This document shows, in pieces, positions 6,901-14,589 of a stretch of 25,899 bases of DNA. Below the pieces are notes generated by a model that worked only from the letters and a program-made list of their open reading frames with translations, did not search any database and was not told the origin of the DNA. Source of the stretch: Christensenella sp. UBA1782 (GTDB lineage Bacteria; Bacillota; Clostridia; Christensenellales; DTU072); contig DCGI01000049.1 in NCBI GenBank assembly GCA_002315475.1, positions 2,674-28,572 on the forward strand, given 5' to 3'. The position numbers and the translations under genes were made by a program. How positions within the stretch are numbered: the first letter of the stretch is position 1; every line of letters starts with the position of its first letter.

Positions 6901-9443
6901 CTTCGGGATATACGTATTCGATAAAGAACAACGTATGTACCTTGATTGCCGAGAACAGCGGCTATATTATCATTGCCAAGGAATCAAGGACTTCCTATGA
7001 CGATGCGAAGTTCTCGCTTACCGATATTCGTATCAAGAGCGTCAAAGTGCTTGCCGACGAAACAAACGCCAAACTCGGTTCCTCTACGTTGGGAGACACC
7101 GGTTACTATTGTGTGGTAACGTTGGAAAACGGCGAAAGCGAAGTAAGCCGTTCCGTTTCTACCCATAAAATATCGTTTGACGGCAACGGCGCAACGGGTA
7201 CGGCTCCTGCTTCCATCTATCAATTGGAAGGCAGAAGCATTACCCTCCCGGAAAATACGTTTACAAAAACCGGTTCGGCATTTCAGGGCTATCACACCGA
7301 CAAAACCGCAACAACGGCATTATCTTCTTATACAACGGGCAACGGCGATGCCATCCTTTATGCGATTTGGAAAAACATAGAATACGATAAAGATATCACG
7401 TTTACCGTTTCCGAACTGCAATACGATGTACAAAGTTCTTCGATTTCGGTAACCGTTGACGATGACGACTTAACGGTAACGGGTATGAAGCTTTGGTTTG
7501 ACGGCAAAGAAGTCGACGTTATTACGAAACCCGGTCTTTATACCATGTACGTTATCGTTCAAAACAAAGACGACGACGTTTATTTTAGCAACAATATCGA
7601 TTTGTTCCAAAATCGGTATGCCGGCAATATAGACGTTTTGGGAAATACCCTGTATTGGAATCCTTTGGAAATGGTATTCCCGTTATCATGGGGTGTCCGA
7701 TCTTGCGATATAACCGCTGATACCGAGTTCTTCGGAGGCGAATCCGACCATACCGAACAAAATACGGTATTGGGAAATAGATTTTATTTTTATTTAGACG
7801 GTTATGCGATAACTTATGACGATAACGTCGAAGATTCTTCCGTTTCCGATATGCCGACCGATTCAAACACGTATTTAGAAGATACGCCGCTGACGATTTC
7901 TTCTGCAATTCCGACAAGAACGGGTTATCAATTCATGGGTTGGTCCTTCCGTCAAAACGGTGAAGTCATTTCCGGCACCGATAAAATTACCGAAGACGTC
8001 ACCCTGTATGCCGTATGGCACGAAAAAACCGCTGTCGTTCTTGCCGAATCCGCACAGACGTACACGTTCAACGGACAAGCGCAGCGTTTTGCATTACAAG
8101 GTACTCACAAAGCTATCGGAAACTTTTTAATCCGTTACTATACGGGAGATACTTGGAGCGCAACGGCTCCTACCGACGTAGGCTCCTATAACGTAAAGAT
8201 CGAAAGAGCGGAAGACTCCGTATACAAAGCTTATGCAAAAGAGATTGCCGACGGACTCGTTATAGAAAAAGCCAATGCCGTCATTTCGGTAGACCAAACG
8301 ACGATAGAAAAAACTTATGGCGAAGTATTCGTTCTTCCGACGGCTTCTTCGACGTTCGGCGTGGTTTCTTGTGACAAAGAATCGACCGATTGCCTTGCTG
8401 CAGGTACGTATACCGTTACCTACACCGTCGACGGAACGGAAAACTATTACGGCGACAGAAAAACGGTCAACGTAATTATCGACAAACTTGCCGTAAACGA
8501 GCCGATTGTCGTAGGGACGTATAAATATACGGGAGATGCGCAAACGGTACTTTTGACGGGCGTAGAAAGCTATATGACGACGTCGGACAGCTTGTCGCAA
8601 ACCGATGCCGGAGCATATACGATAACGTACGTTCTTGACGATAATCACTCTTGGACAAACGATAGCGACGGAACCGTTCTTTGGGAAATAAAAGCCCTCG
8701 CTATCCAACCCGAAACGCAAGACGCAGGAGAAAATCCGCAAGTTACGGTATCTCTTGACGACGGCTTCACCAGCGATATAACCGTTACGGTCGAAGTGAC
8801 GGTGGAAGCAGACCTGGAAGCAACGCTATTATCCGTAGATTATTACAATCTCGAAAACGGAACCGTCCAACTGCAATCCCATGAAAAAGTCGGCGTTGTT
8901 TTTGATGTAAAACTACTTCAAACGATAAACGGCGAACAAAAAGAAATACAGCCGAGCGACATTCAAGAAGGTGCCGTAATCAAAGTACAAATGTTGATTC
9001 CCGACAGTATCGACACCGCAAAGGTAACGAGAATCCTTCATGTCCACTCCGCAAACGATATAGAAGAAATCGAATTCGATGCAAGCAAAATCGTTGACGG
9101 CTACTATGAAGTAGAGATTGACAGACTCTCGGAATTTGCCTTCATCTACAAAACAGAAGAACCCTGTATCATACACCGGTTCTTGCTCGGCTTACTCCTT
9201 GCCTTGCTTATCTTTACGGCAGTCCTTTGGTTTGCTCTGAAAATAAGGAGTTTCCGAACCGAAACAACCAAAGTCCGCATCACCCCTATCGTCGGATTCA
9301 GTCTCCATTTCACAGGCTTGGTAGTTTTATCGATTCTGTCAAAATGCCTTATCTGCCTCTCCCTCGCTATCGTCAATGCAACGGTGCTTGTCGCCTTGAT
9401 TCTTCTTTACGTTCTCTATAAACCCAAGAAGTCGGTCAGTTAA
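3987..9443 (+). CDS. giant secreted InlB-repeat / Ig-like / MBG-like surface protein
   Basis: An 1818-residue surface protein with a GTG start, set by CGGAGG five bases upstream. It has a signal peptide (hydrophobic core about 8-27, likely cleavage after AYA near 35). Six InlB B-repeats (Listeria-Bacteroides type, ending in TLYAxW) lie at roughly 147-213, 485-549, 726-793, 797-859, 1062-1128 and 1273-1345. An acidic helical region (about 214-400) follows the first. Two Ig-like segments (YQWY near 575 and 886; a YxC strand near 704 and 1039) carry long inserts. Residues about 1348-1568 look like MBG/YDG-type beta repeats (TFNGQAQ, TYGE, YTGDAQ). The C-terminus has a hydrophobic helix at about 1731-1752 and two more to the end, with no LPXTG signal. 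The role is probably adhesion or binding of host or glycan targets, by family analogy only. It sits behind a receiver gene and a two-component system. Confidence 0.88.
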   Translation: MKKTIPSKLFLLLICVFTLCILCFGVTTNAEKAYAEVTYTVDFTYNNATVKVDGDTKNYDMNSVFTELTIREEIIDIQVFDANAKQFDNDIVKNSKGDILFDITKNGNKWILNIYHPFLDEFTLNAYSANTVYRLSVTDPTALPSNGYTISYETNDGSTVADLTNQTKIVFPAENPTKEDNIFDGWYTDSTLKTKATAGTSISANTTLYAKWKIDTTRLIANIQEDIGVNDVNYSAIQDDLEYFEIDTSAYTTWLSKANDYLAHLDDPTQEYYNEALQFSSDNTMFITLGTDWPLVIAEYHDAIMDVCGNLNDVYTSAFWDFYSNIIDSNGSDELNAVFLPTALERISSFESDYVEYKDLFAADFPAKMNTGSFSGDCNKANGICDAMEGEHYEILDSVSVVTVSTDENSKAVVNGVLDIDNQEENNITVDDDFTVTVVASFNTGYKLNQFLSDTTNTSDADNTFSTTVSSKTVFIKVFGKIAGYTITYETNEGSAIADLKGQTKIVFPETNPTKDGFYFAGWFTDSTLKTNATAGTSISANTTLYANWTKVIVTEPTKDNDYTVVVEESLTDVSYQWYKNTPVTIDIKDATEVELVVGTYNANDNTYTTVSYFSLCQAITFKAKTGVNVRYTDLYVQYTYNGTEYTVQGTENFSKGNPALAITFAGDSPITVSNVKLLQYTKRALSTETNAKLGSATLEGVTYSCAVIKDSKNIAFSDTLIPNKVTFDGNGATGTAPASIYQLEGRTITLPTSSLTKTDYKFVGWNTDKTATTKLDSYTTGNGNVTLYAIWKEVYSLYYETFGGTQYSSLVYPTITFPYTNPVKDNVTFEGWYLDTEFREKAVEGTVITKSTTLYARFLNVITEEPTKSNDYSVKIDTSLKNVTYQWYESNTMDADVWKTEKANLYYSGAEYQSMTETDDGKVYEAAESSMSMPSFNVYVYAVRINCLEKGDIVTFAIDASNIGILNGEYSSGYTYSIKNNVCTLIAENSGYIIIAKESRTSYDDAKFSLTDIRIKSVKVLADETNAKLGSSTLGDTGYYCVVTLENGESEVSRSVSTHKISFDGNGATGTAPASIYQLEGRSITLPENTFTKTGSAFQGYHTDKTATTALSSYTTGNGDAILYAIWKNIEYDKDITFTVSELQYDVQSSSISVTVDDDDLTVTGMKLWFDGKEVDVITKPGLYTMYVIVQNKDDDVYFSNNIDLFQNRYAGNIDVLGNTLYWNPLEMVFPLSWGVRSCDITADTEFFGGESDHTEQNTVLGNRFYFYLDGYAITYDDNVEDSSVSDMPTDSNTYLEDTPLTISSAIPTRTGYQFMGWSFRQNGEVISGTDKITEDVTLYAVWHEKTAVVLAESAQTYTFNGQAQRFALQGTHKAIGNFLIRYYTGDTWSATAPTDVGSYNVKIERAEDSVYKAYAKEIADGLVIEKANAVISVDQTTIEKTYGEVFVLPTASSTFGVVSCDKESTDCLAAGTYTVTYTVDGTENYYGDRKTVNVIIDKLAVNEPIVVGTYKYTGDAQTVLLTGVESYMTTSDSLSQTDAGAYTITYVLDDNHSWTNDSDGTVLWEIKALAIQPETQDAGENPQVTVSLDDGFTSDITVTVEVTVEADLEATLLSVDYYNLENGTVQLQSHEKVGVVFDVKLLQTINGEQKEIQPSDIQEGAVIKVQMLIPDSIDTAKVTRILHVHSANDIEEIEFDASKIVDGYYEVEIDRLSEFAFIYKTEEPCIIHRFLLGLLLALLIFTAVLWFALKIRSFRTETTKVRITPIVGFSLHFTGLVVLSILSKCLICLSLAIVNATVLVALILLYVLYKPKKSVS
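6171..6241 (+). repeat. intragenic direct repeat, copy 1 (pairs with 7179-7249)
   Basis: This 71-base stretch of the surface gene recurs at 7179-7249 with three mismatches. It encodes the FDGNGATGTAPASIYQLEG start of two InlB-type repeats. The identity is much higher than in flanking repeat sequence, suggesting recent duplication or gene conversion. Confidence 0.85.
7179..7249 (+). repeat. intragenic direct repeat, copy 2 (pairs with 6171-6241)
   Basis: Second copy of the near-identical 71-base segment. The distance of 1008 bases between copies is a multiple of three, so recombination between them would delete or add exactly 336 codons in frame. Confidence 0.85.
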
Positions 9444-9457
9444 TAACTTATCGGGAA

Positions 9458-11611
9458 TTATCGAATCACGTTCCTGCGCATACGGTTGATAAACTCGGTG
9501 ACGGAGACCATTTCCACGTCTTCGTCAAAGCCGTCCCGCAGTGCGGCAAAGATAGCGGTATTGTCGACGTCTACCGAAGAAAGATTCAGTCTTACAAGGT
9601 TTCCGTTTTCGTCCAAACCACTCCAGCCATGTACAATAATGAAAGTATAGGCATCCGTACTCGTCTTATCGGTAGACATTTCGTTGATTTCTCGCACGAT
9701 GCAGTCGATTGTGTTTTTTTCACTGTTGAAGGGCGTACCTTCATCGTACCAAACCGAATACTTGGCGGAAACGACGGGTTTATCGTTCGACCAACATACG
9801 GCACCGCGATAGCCGGCATACAGGGCGGTGTAGTCGATAAAAAGACATCCGTCCACGTCGTCGTAGACGGTGTAGGTGTCGAAATACTCTTGCAAAGCAC
9901 CGAAGTCGGACGGTACGTCCACCACGCCCAAAAACGCCGAGTCGTCCATGATTTCCAACACGTGCGTTTTCGTTTCGTGCATGAGAGCTGCGAGGGTTTT
10001 CGTCACCTGTTCCCACGCCTCGGTATCCGTCCATTTGCTCGGATAGGTATAGCCGATAGAAGAGAGCTGGTAGCAAAAATCGTCGGTAACGGTCATGCGG
10101 TCGTAGCACTCCAACAGAAATATCGGCGCAATCTCCACCATGCTTCCCGCAAGCCCCAAATTGTACTGCAACGTTTCATCCCGCAAAGGACTTTGATAGT
10201 AATGTGAGCTCATGATGGATTCGGTACAGAATCGCACGTTATCGGCGTCGGAGAGCATAACGCAAACGGTGTGTTTGGGGGTTGCGTCGTCGGAATAGAC
10301 GGTTGTCCTTTTTTGCACTTCGCCGTCCGTCAAAACGTCGGAATCGACCGTTGCGTTCTGCAAACGGAATCCCGAAAGCACCGAAAGATTCGCCGTATAC
10401 CGCGTATAGATAAAAGTCGTGGCGTACCGAGCACACGCTTGCACGAAGGCGTTTTCGGCGTGTTCCCCGACACTCCCGATACAGACGGAGTTTCTCGGCA
10501 TCTTTTTCAAATGATCTTCCAGCTCTACGATGCTAACGTCGTTTTCGGCAATCCAAGCGTTATTCATGATGCCCAAATCCCAAAGTTGCGACATATAAAC
10601 GTCTTCGCTATAGCCCGTAAAATTCTCGGAAAAAGCATCCAGCAGAATCAAAAGATGACGGTCGAGTTTGTCGAAATACTCCGAAGAAAGGAAGGCGTCC
10701 TCCGTCCATCCCGTCGCATCGAAAACCTGTTTCCACCCGTACCGTACGGCGACCTCAAGCATGGATTTTCCCAACATGACGGCATTTTTTTGATGACAAA
10801 GATTGGCGGCGACAAGGGTAGATTCTTTATCGTTCTCATCGAACAGAATATAGTTTTCTATGCGGCTCCCGTAGATTTCCAGAAGTTCGTCTTGCGTATT
10901 TACCTTTTGTTGCACCACGTTCGGATAATACTTTTCTATACACGACAAATGCTGTGCGGTGTATTCCTTACTGTTGTTTAAGTCGCTTTCGTATAATATC
11001 TGGTCGGAAAATCGCATAGAGGTATACGCCTGTAAACTGTTATGAAACAGCACTTCGGCGGTCGTCTTCGGCTCTTGGGTATAGACGTACAGTTTTTCGA
11101 CGGCAACCCCTTGTACGAAGTATCCGTTGTCTGCCGATAGGTAAAGTTCCTGCGTCCTCTCCCGAACGGAAATTTCAAAGAGTCGATAAAAATATCCGGG
11201 TATCGTCATACCGAACAAGACGAAAATCGCCGCCGTAAGACAAGCTATTGATTTCTTTGTTTCCTTTTTGGAAAAGACGAACCAAAACGGAACGGCTACG
11301 TAGACGATACCGACCGCAAGTGCGGGAATGAACTTTTGAAAACCGATCAAACCGATCATCAAAAGAAGGAAACTTGCACAATAGACACCCAAAAGAATTT
11401 TCATCCCTTTTGCGGTAAATCTGTCCCGCAAAGTATTCTTCGCAAACAGAACGTACAATAGAAAAAACGCAAGGAAGAACACCGCGTGCACAAGGGTATC
11501 CGCAAACAGTCCGTACACGAAGGCACGTGACAAAGCCGCCTGCAAGACTACCGTCAATACGGCAAAGACGGACATAAAAACAAAGCTCTTTTTTTTGTCG
11601 ATTTTTTTCAT
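9458..11611 (-). CDS. multi-TM GxGYxYP-family putative glycoside hydrolase
   Basis: A 717-residue protein. The start is the ATG at 11611, with AAAAAGGAG seven bases upstream; a longer open frame reaches into the upstream gene but has no supported start. Five hydrophobic helices fill residues about 9-138. The large remainder is probably outside the cell. Around 450-530 it carries signatures of the GxGYxYP putative glycoside hydrolase family: a VMLSDADNV strand (454-459) and SSIGYTYPS (517-524), where the first Gly of GxGYxYP is an Ser-Ile-Gly variant. A late VHGWS segment follows. The catalytic mechanism of the family is not known to me. It lies about 107 bases downstream of the esterase-glycosidase gene on the same strand with no terminator between, so a shared transcript and a shared polysaccharide substrate are likely. 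It ends 14 bases from the convergent surface gene. Confidence 0.72.
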   Translation of the reverse strand: MKKIDKKKSFVFMSVFAVLTVVLQAALSRAFVYGLFADTLVHAVFFLAFFLLYVLFAKNTLRDRFTAKGMKILLGVYCASFLLLMIGLIGFQKFIPALAVGIVYVAVPFWFVFSKKETKKSIACLTAAIFVLFGMTIPGYFYRLFEISVRERTQELYLSADNGYFVQGVAVEKLYVYTQEPKTTAEVLFHNSLQAYTSMRFSDQILYESDLNNSKEYTAQHLSCIEKYYPNVVQQKVNTQDELLEIYGSRIENYILFDENDKESTLVAANLCHQKNAVMLGKSMLEVAVRYGWKQVFDATGWTEDAFLSSEYFDKLDRHLLILLDAFSENFTGYSEDVYMSQLWDLGIMNNAWIAENDVSIVELEDHLKKMPRNSVCIGSVGEHAENAFVQACARYATTFIYTRYTANLSVLSGFRLQNATVDSDVLTDGEVQKRTTVYSDDATPKHTVCVMLSDADNVRFCTESIMSSHYYQSPLRDETLQYNLGLAGSMVEIAPIFLLECYDRMTVTDDFCYQLSSIGYTYPSKWTDTEAWEQVTKTLAALMHETKTHVLEIMDDSAFLGVVDVPSDFGALQEYFDTYTVYDDVDGCLFIDYTALYAGYRGAVCWSNDKPVVSAKYSVWYDEGTPFNSEKNTIDCIVREINEMSTDKTSTDAYTFIIVHGWSGLDENGNLVRLNLSSVDVDNTAIFAALRDGFDEDVEMVSVTEFINRMRRNVIR

Positions 11612-11718
11612 ACAAATTCTCCTTTTTATCGTAGACGCAATGCCATTTTTTGAACACAACAATAGCGGTTTCGGGTTTCTTTTACTAAAGAAAGAGATAC
11701 CTAAATTCGATTCTTCTT

Positions 11719-13929
11719 TTATTCTTCCGCAGTAAGATCGGCAAAGATGCCTTGCAAGGTATAATACGATTTTTTCGGTGTACCGTTGACGTCCAAAAGT
11801 CCCCAGCCCGTTTCTACGGGACAATCGACCTGACCGCAAACGTAACAAACGTTTCCGTCTTGTAACTGATAAATAAAAGCTCCGCAAAGGTAATCGGCTT
11901 CTTCCATTTTGTCAAAGTACTCGACAAAGAAATCGGACTGTCCGTCCTGCGTATGATCCAGTCCTTTCAGCTGATACCCTTCTGCAAGTTCACAGTATAA
12001 ATGCCCTGTCACGGAATCGAAAAGCATGGATGCCATTTCCTTTTCAACAGCGATTTTTTCATCTTCCGTCATGCTTTCCGACCACCCGCAACTGACCTCA
12101 ACGTAGGCTCTCAGTTTTTGCGGAAAAGCCTCATTTCCAAGTATCTCCGTCACGTGTTCTCGTGCGTACTCCTCGGCTTCTTGCAGTGTTTCTCCTTGAC
12201 TTCCGTAAGAGAGAAGGATCTCTTTTTTTTCGGAATCGGTTTTGGGTTGTCCCGTACTCATATAACCGAATTCGTTTATCATGATCGGACGATCGGTCAG
12301 TTCGTAGACATACCGAAACACCACAAACGCCAAATCGATACGGTCGAAAACGGCATCGAAGCACCCCAAATAGAGATCCACCCCGACGTAGTCGACGTAT
12401 GCGTTATACGGTTTCATCGCCTCTAAAACGTATCCTATGTTGTTGGTTGCGAGGTTATAGCCAATAACGATATCCCCCCGATACCGATACATCGCTTTGA
12501 GCTGAATACCCATAAAATCGGCACTTTCCCGAATGGTGAGCGGCGCGCGAAAATAGTCTACGCCCATTTCGTTGGTGACTTGAAAAGCATTTACGCAGCC
12601 TTGCAAATCCTCAACGTAAAAACGGGCGATTTTCATGATTTCTTTTTGACCTTTTTCCGTTCTCGGATCGTATCCCGCTTTGATATAATCGTCGGGATAC
12701 GGCGTAACGGCAAGCACTTTTATACCTCGATCCCGATAGGACTTCGCTTCCTCTTTGAAAAACAAATAGTCGGGATTTTGCGTTCCGTCCGCAAGAAACG
12801 GCAAGGCGTCTATATCAAACCGTACCCAACCCACGCCCAAATCTTCCAAAACGTCGTACGCACAAACGGGGTGACACACCCCGCAGGCGAAACCGCCGAT
12901 TTTTCGGGTAAAAACTTCGGCACTATGCCCTTCGTCAAGATCGTAAAGCGTCGTTTGATAGTCGTCCTCCGTCCAGTCGTACAGTTCGTCCCAATACGCC
13001 GTTGCTCTCGCAAGCCACCCTTCGCACGATGTACCTTTGCCCACGCCGCAGCCGTGATAGACTCCTTCGGCTTCTTCATAGCGGTACGGAACGCCGTTTT
13101 CCTGTAATTTTTCACACAAAACACGACTGTGCGACCATGCGGGCACGATGGTATCGGCGGTTCCGTGCATTAGATAACACGGCGGGTAGTATTCGGTAAC
13201 GTAAAGAGGCACCTGCATTTCGGAGAGGTCGGCTCCTTCCAAAAACGCTTCTTGTCCTTGTTCGTTCAAAACGGAATGGGCGATGGTTTCCACGAGATTG
13301 CCCTTAGAGGAAACGTTGGGATTGCACCAAGCGTACCCCATAATCAACAGTTCGGGTTCGGGCAAGTCGTAAGCATAGTATCCGTATTCTTCGCTGCCGA
13401 ATAACCCGATAAGATTGCCGCCCGCCGAAAAACCGCACAACGCATAGGAATCTTTATTGACGGAAAAGGTTTCTCGGTGGTCGATAATAAACCGCAAAGC
13501 TCTCGCCAAGTCCTCGATAGGGGCATAATAAGAACAGTTCTTTCCCGTCCGATAGGTCAAAACGAAGGCGGAATACCCTCTTTGACGAAAAAACTCCGCC
13601 ACCGGATACCCTTCCTGCTCGACGGAAACGCCCGTATATCCGCCACCGGGACAAACCACGACGAAACGGTTTTCTTGCCCCTCTGCCGCAAAGAAATCAA
13701 TCTTTACGCCCTGTAAGGCAGGATTTTCGGCGATTTCTTCGGTAGAATACAATTCGTACGCCACACTGTTTCGGTACGCAAGCCGCCCCGTCTCGACGTC
13801 ATTCGAAAGGGCGTTACTGCGGTTCATTTTTATCACCGAAGCAAAAAAGATTCCGCCGCAAACCAGCATATACAGTAAAAATGCTCCCACCACGCAAACG
13901 GGCAATACCCATTTTTTATTCATGTTCAT
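11719..13929 (-). CDS. membrane-anchored esterase-glycosidase fusion (alpha/beta hydrolase plus GH clan-A-like barrel)
   Basis: A 736-residue two-enzyme protein. The start is the ATG at 13929, with AAAGGA upstream. An N-terminal anchor helix spans about 8-33. Residues about 75-315 form an alpha/beta-hydrolase esterase of the BD-FAE/acetyl-xylan-esterase kind: oxyanion loop CPGGGYTG (93-100), nucleophile S168 in GFSAGG, D259 in HGTADTIVP and H292 in VYHGCG. Residues about 345-730 resemble a TIM-barrel glycosidase: FQVTNEMG (E454, predicted acid/base) and MINEFGY (E553, predicted nucleophile), the paired glutamates of clan GH-A. Together they would deacylate and cleave a decorated polysaccharide at the outer membrane face. 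The GH family number and substrate cannot be decided from sequence alone. The gene follows the terminator of the oxidoreductase operon; no clear promoter is visible in the 80 bases between. Confidence 0.8.
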   Translation of the reverse strand: MNMNKKWVLPVCVVGAFLLYMLVCGGIFFASVIKMNRSNALSNDVETGRLAYRNSVAYELYSTEEIAENPALQGVKIDFFAAEGQENRFVVVCPGGGYTGVSVEQEGYPVAEFFRQRGYSAFVLTYRTGKNCSYYAPIEDLARALRFIIDHRETFSVNKDSYALCGFSAGGNLIGLFGSEEYGYYAYDLPEPELLIMGYAWCNPNVSSKGNLVETIAHSVLNEQGQEAFLEGADLSEMQVPLYVTEYYPPCYLMHGTADTIVPAWSHSRVLCEKLQENGVPYRYEEAEGVYHGCGVGKGTSCEGWLARATAYWDELYDWTEDDYQTTLYDLDEGHSAEVFTRKIGGFACGVCHPVCAYDVLEDLGVGWVRFDIDALPFLADGTQNPDYLFFKEEAKSYRDRGIKVLAVTPYPDDYIKAGYDPRTEKGQKEIMKIARFYVEDLQGCVNAFQVTNEMGVDYFRAPLTIRESADFMGIQLKAMYRYRGDIVIGYNLATNNIGYVLEAMKPYNAYVDYVGVDLYLGCFDAVFDRIDLAFVVFRYVYELTDRPIMINEFGYMSTGQPKTDSEKKEILLSYGSQGETLQEAEEYAREHVTEILGNEAFPQKLRAYVEVSCGWSESMTEDEKIAVEKEMASMLFDSVTGHLYCELAEGYQLKGLDHTQDGQSDFFVEYFDKMEEADYLCGAFIYQLQDGNVCYVCGQVDCPVETGWGLLDVNGTPKKSYYTLQGIFADLTAEE

Positions 13930-14010
13930 CGTATTATCCTTTTCTTTGTTTCTTCCGTCGAAGGGCATCCCGTACGGGAAATCCTCTCTTGGTAAATCCT
14001 TTCTTTCATA

Positions 14011-14044
14011 ATATAAAAAAGGCACACCCGCATACGGATGTGCC
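14011..14044 (-). terminator. rho-independent terminator of the 2-oxoacid oxidoreductase operon
   Basis: On the minus strand, GGCACA pairs with TGTGCC, with further inner pairing (TCCG/CGGG type), and is followed by TTTTTT and AT-rich sequence. It lies 18 bases past the gamma-subunit stop. Confidence 0.88.
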
Positions 14045-14061
14045 TCTCGATTGTGTTTCTG

Positions 14062-14589
14062 TTAGAGATTGTATCCCAAATCGAAAGCGGCAAAGTTTGC
14101 CGGAATGACTTGCGGTTTTTTGGCAAATTGATGCTCAATGACCGCTTTCATGATTTCGGGAGTAAATACGCCCGAAAGTTTGGTATAGGCACCGAGTACC
14201 ACGATGTTGGCGGTACGGGCGTTTCCCGCTTCGATTGCCAAACGGTTGGCGTCGACGTATAAAACCTTGACGTCCGTTCTTTCCACTTTGTCTTCAATCA
14301 AAGAGCTATTGACGATAATCGTTCCGCCCGGTTTGACGATGCCTTCAAACTTATGCAAAGAAGGCTTGTTCATGGCGATAAGCATATCGGGATGCGCAAT
14401 AATGGGACTGGCTACGGGTGCGTCGCTGACGACGACCGAACAGTTACTGGTGCCACCCCGCATTTCGGGACCGTAAGAAGGAAGGAACGTTACTTCCTTG
14501 CCGTCATGAATGGAAGCGTACGAAATGAATTTTCCGAGTGCCTGAACACCCTGTCCGCCGAATCCGGCAATAATGATTTTATTTTCCAT
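14062..14589 (-). CDS. 2-oxoacid:ferredoxin oxidoreductase, gamma subunit
   Basis: A 175-residue catalytic gamma subunit of the pyruvate/2-oxoacid ferredoxin oxidoreductase superfamily. It has the family start IIAGFGGQGVQALGK and the central YGPEMRGGTSNC motif, and its length is normal. It works with the alpha and beta subunits to decarboxylate a 2-oxoacid oxidatively, forming acyl-CoA, CO2 and reduced ferredoxin in the cytoplasm. Its ATG overlaps the beta-subunit stop by one base (TAATG), so the two are translationally coupled. It is the last gene of the four-gene operon, with a terminator right after it. Confidence 0.93.
   Translation of the reverse strand: MENKIIIAGFGGQGVQALGKFISYASIHDGKEVTFLPSYGPEMRGGTSNCSVVVSDAPVASPIIAHPDMLIAMNKPSLHKFEGIVKPGGTIIVNSSLIEDKVERTDVKVLYVDANRLAIEAGNARTANIVVLGAYTKLSGVFTPEIMKAVIEHQFAKKPQVIPANFAAFDLGYNL

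Noticed and set aside
8127..8741. Long minus-strand frame (204 codons) inside the surface protein gene
   Set aside because: Antisense shadow with no ribosome site, rich in Arg and Tyr as expected from the complement of Thr/Val/Asp-rich coding sequence.
10271..10981. Long plus-strand frame (236 codons) opposite the GxGYxYP gene
   Set aside because: Shadow of a clear coding frame on the other strand; low-complexity His/Arg/Phe composition and no ribosome site.
11612..11887. N-terminal extension of the GxGYxYP protein to 809 residues
   Set aside because: The extension overlaps the end of the upstream gene, is Arg-rich nonsense and lacks a ribosome site, whereas the ATG at 11611 has GGAG and begins a membrane helix.
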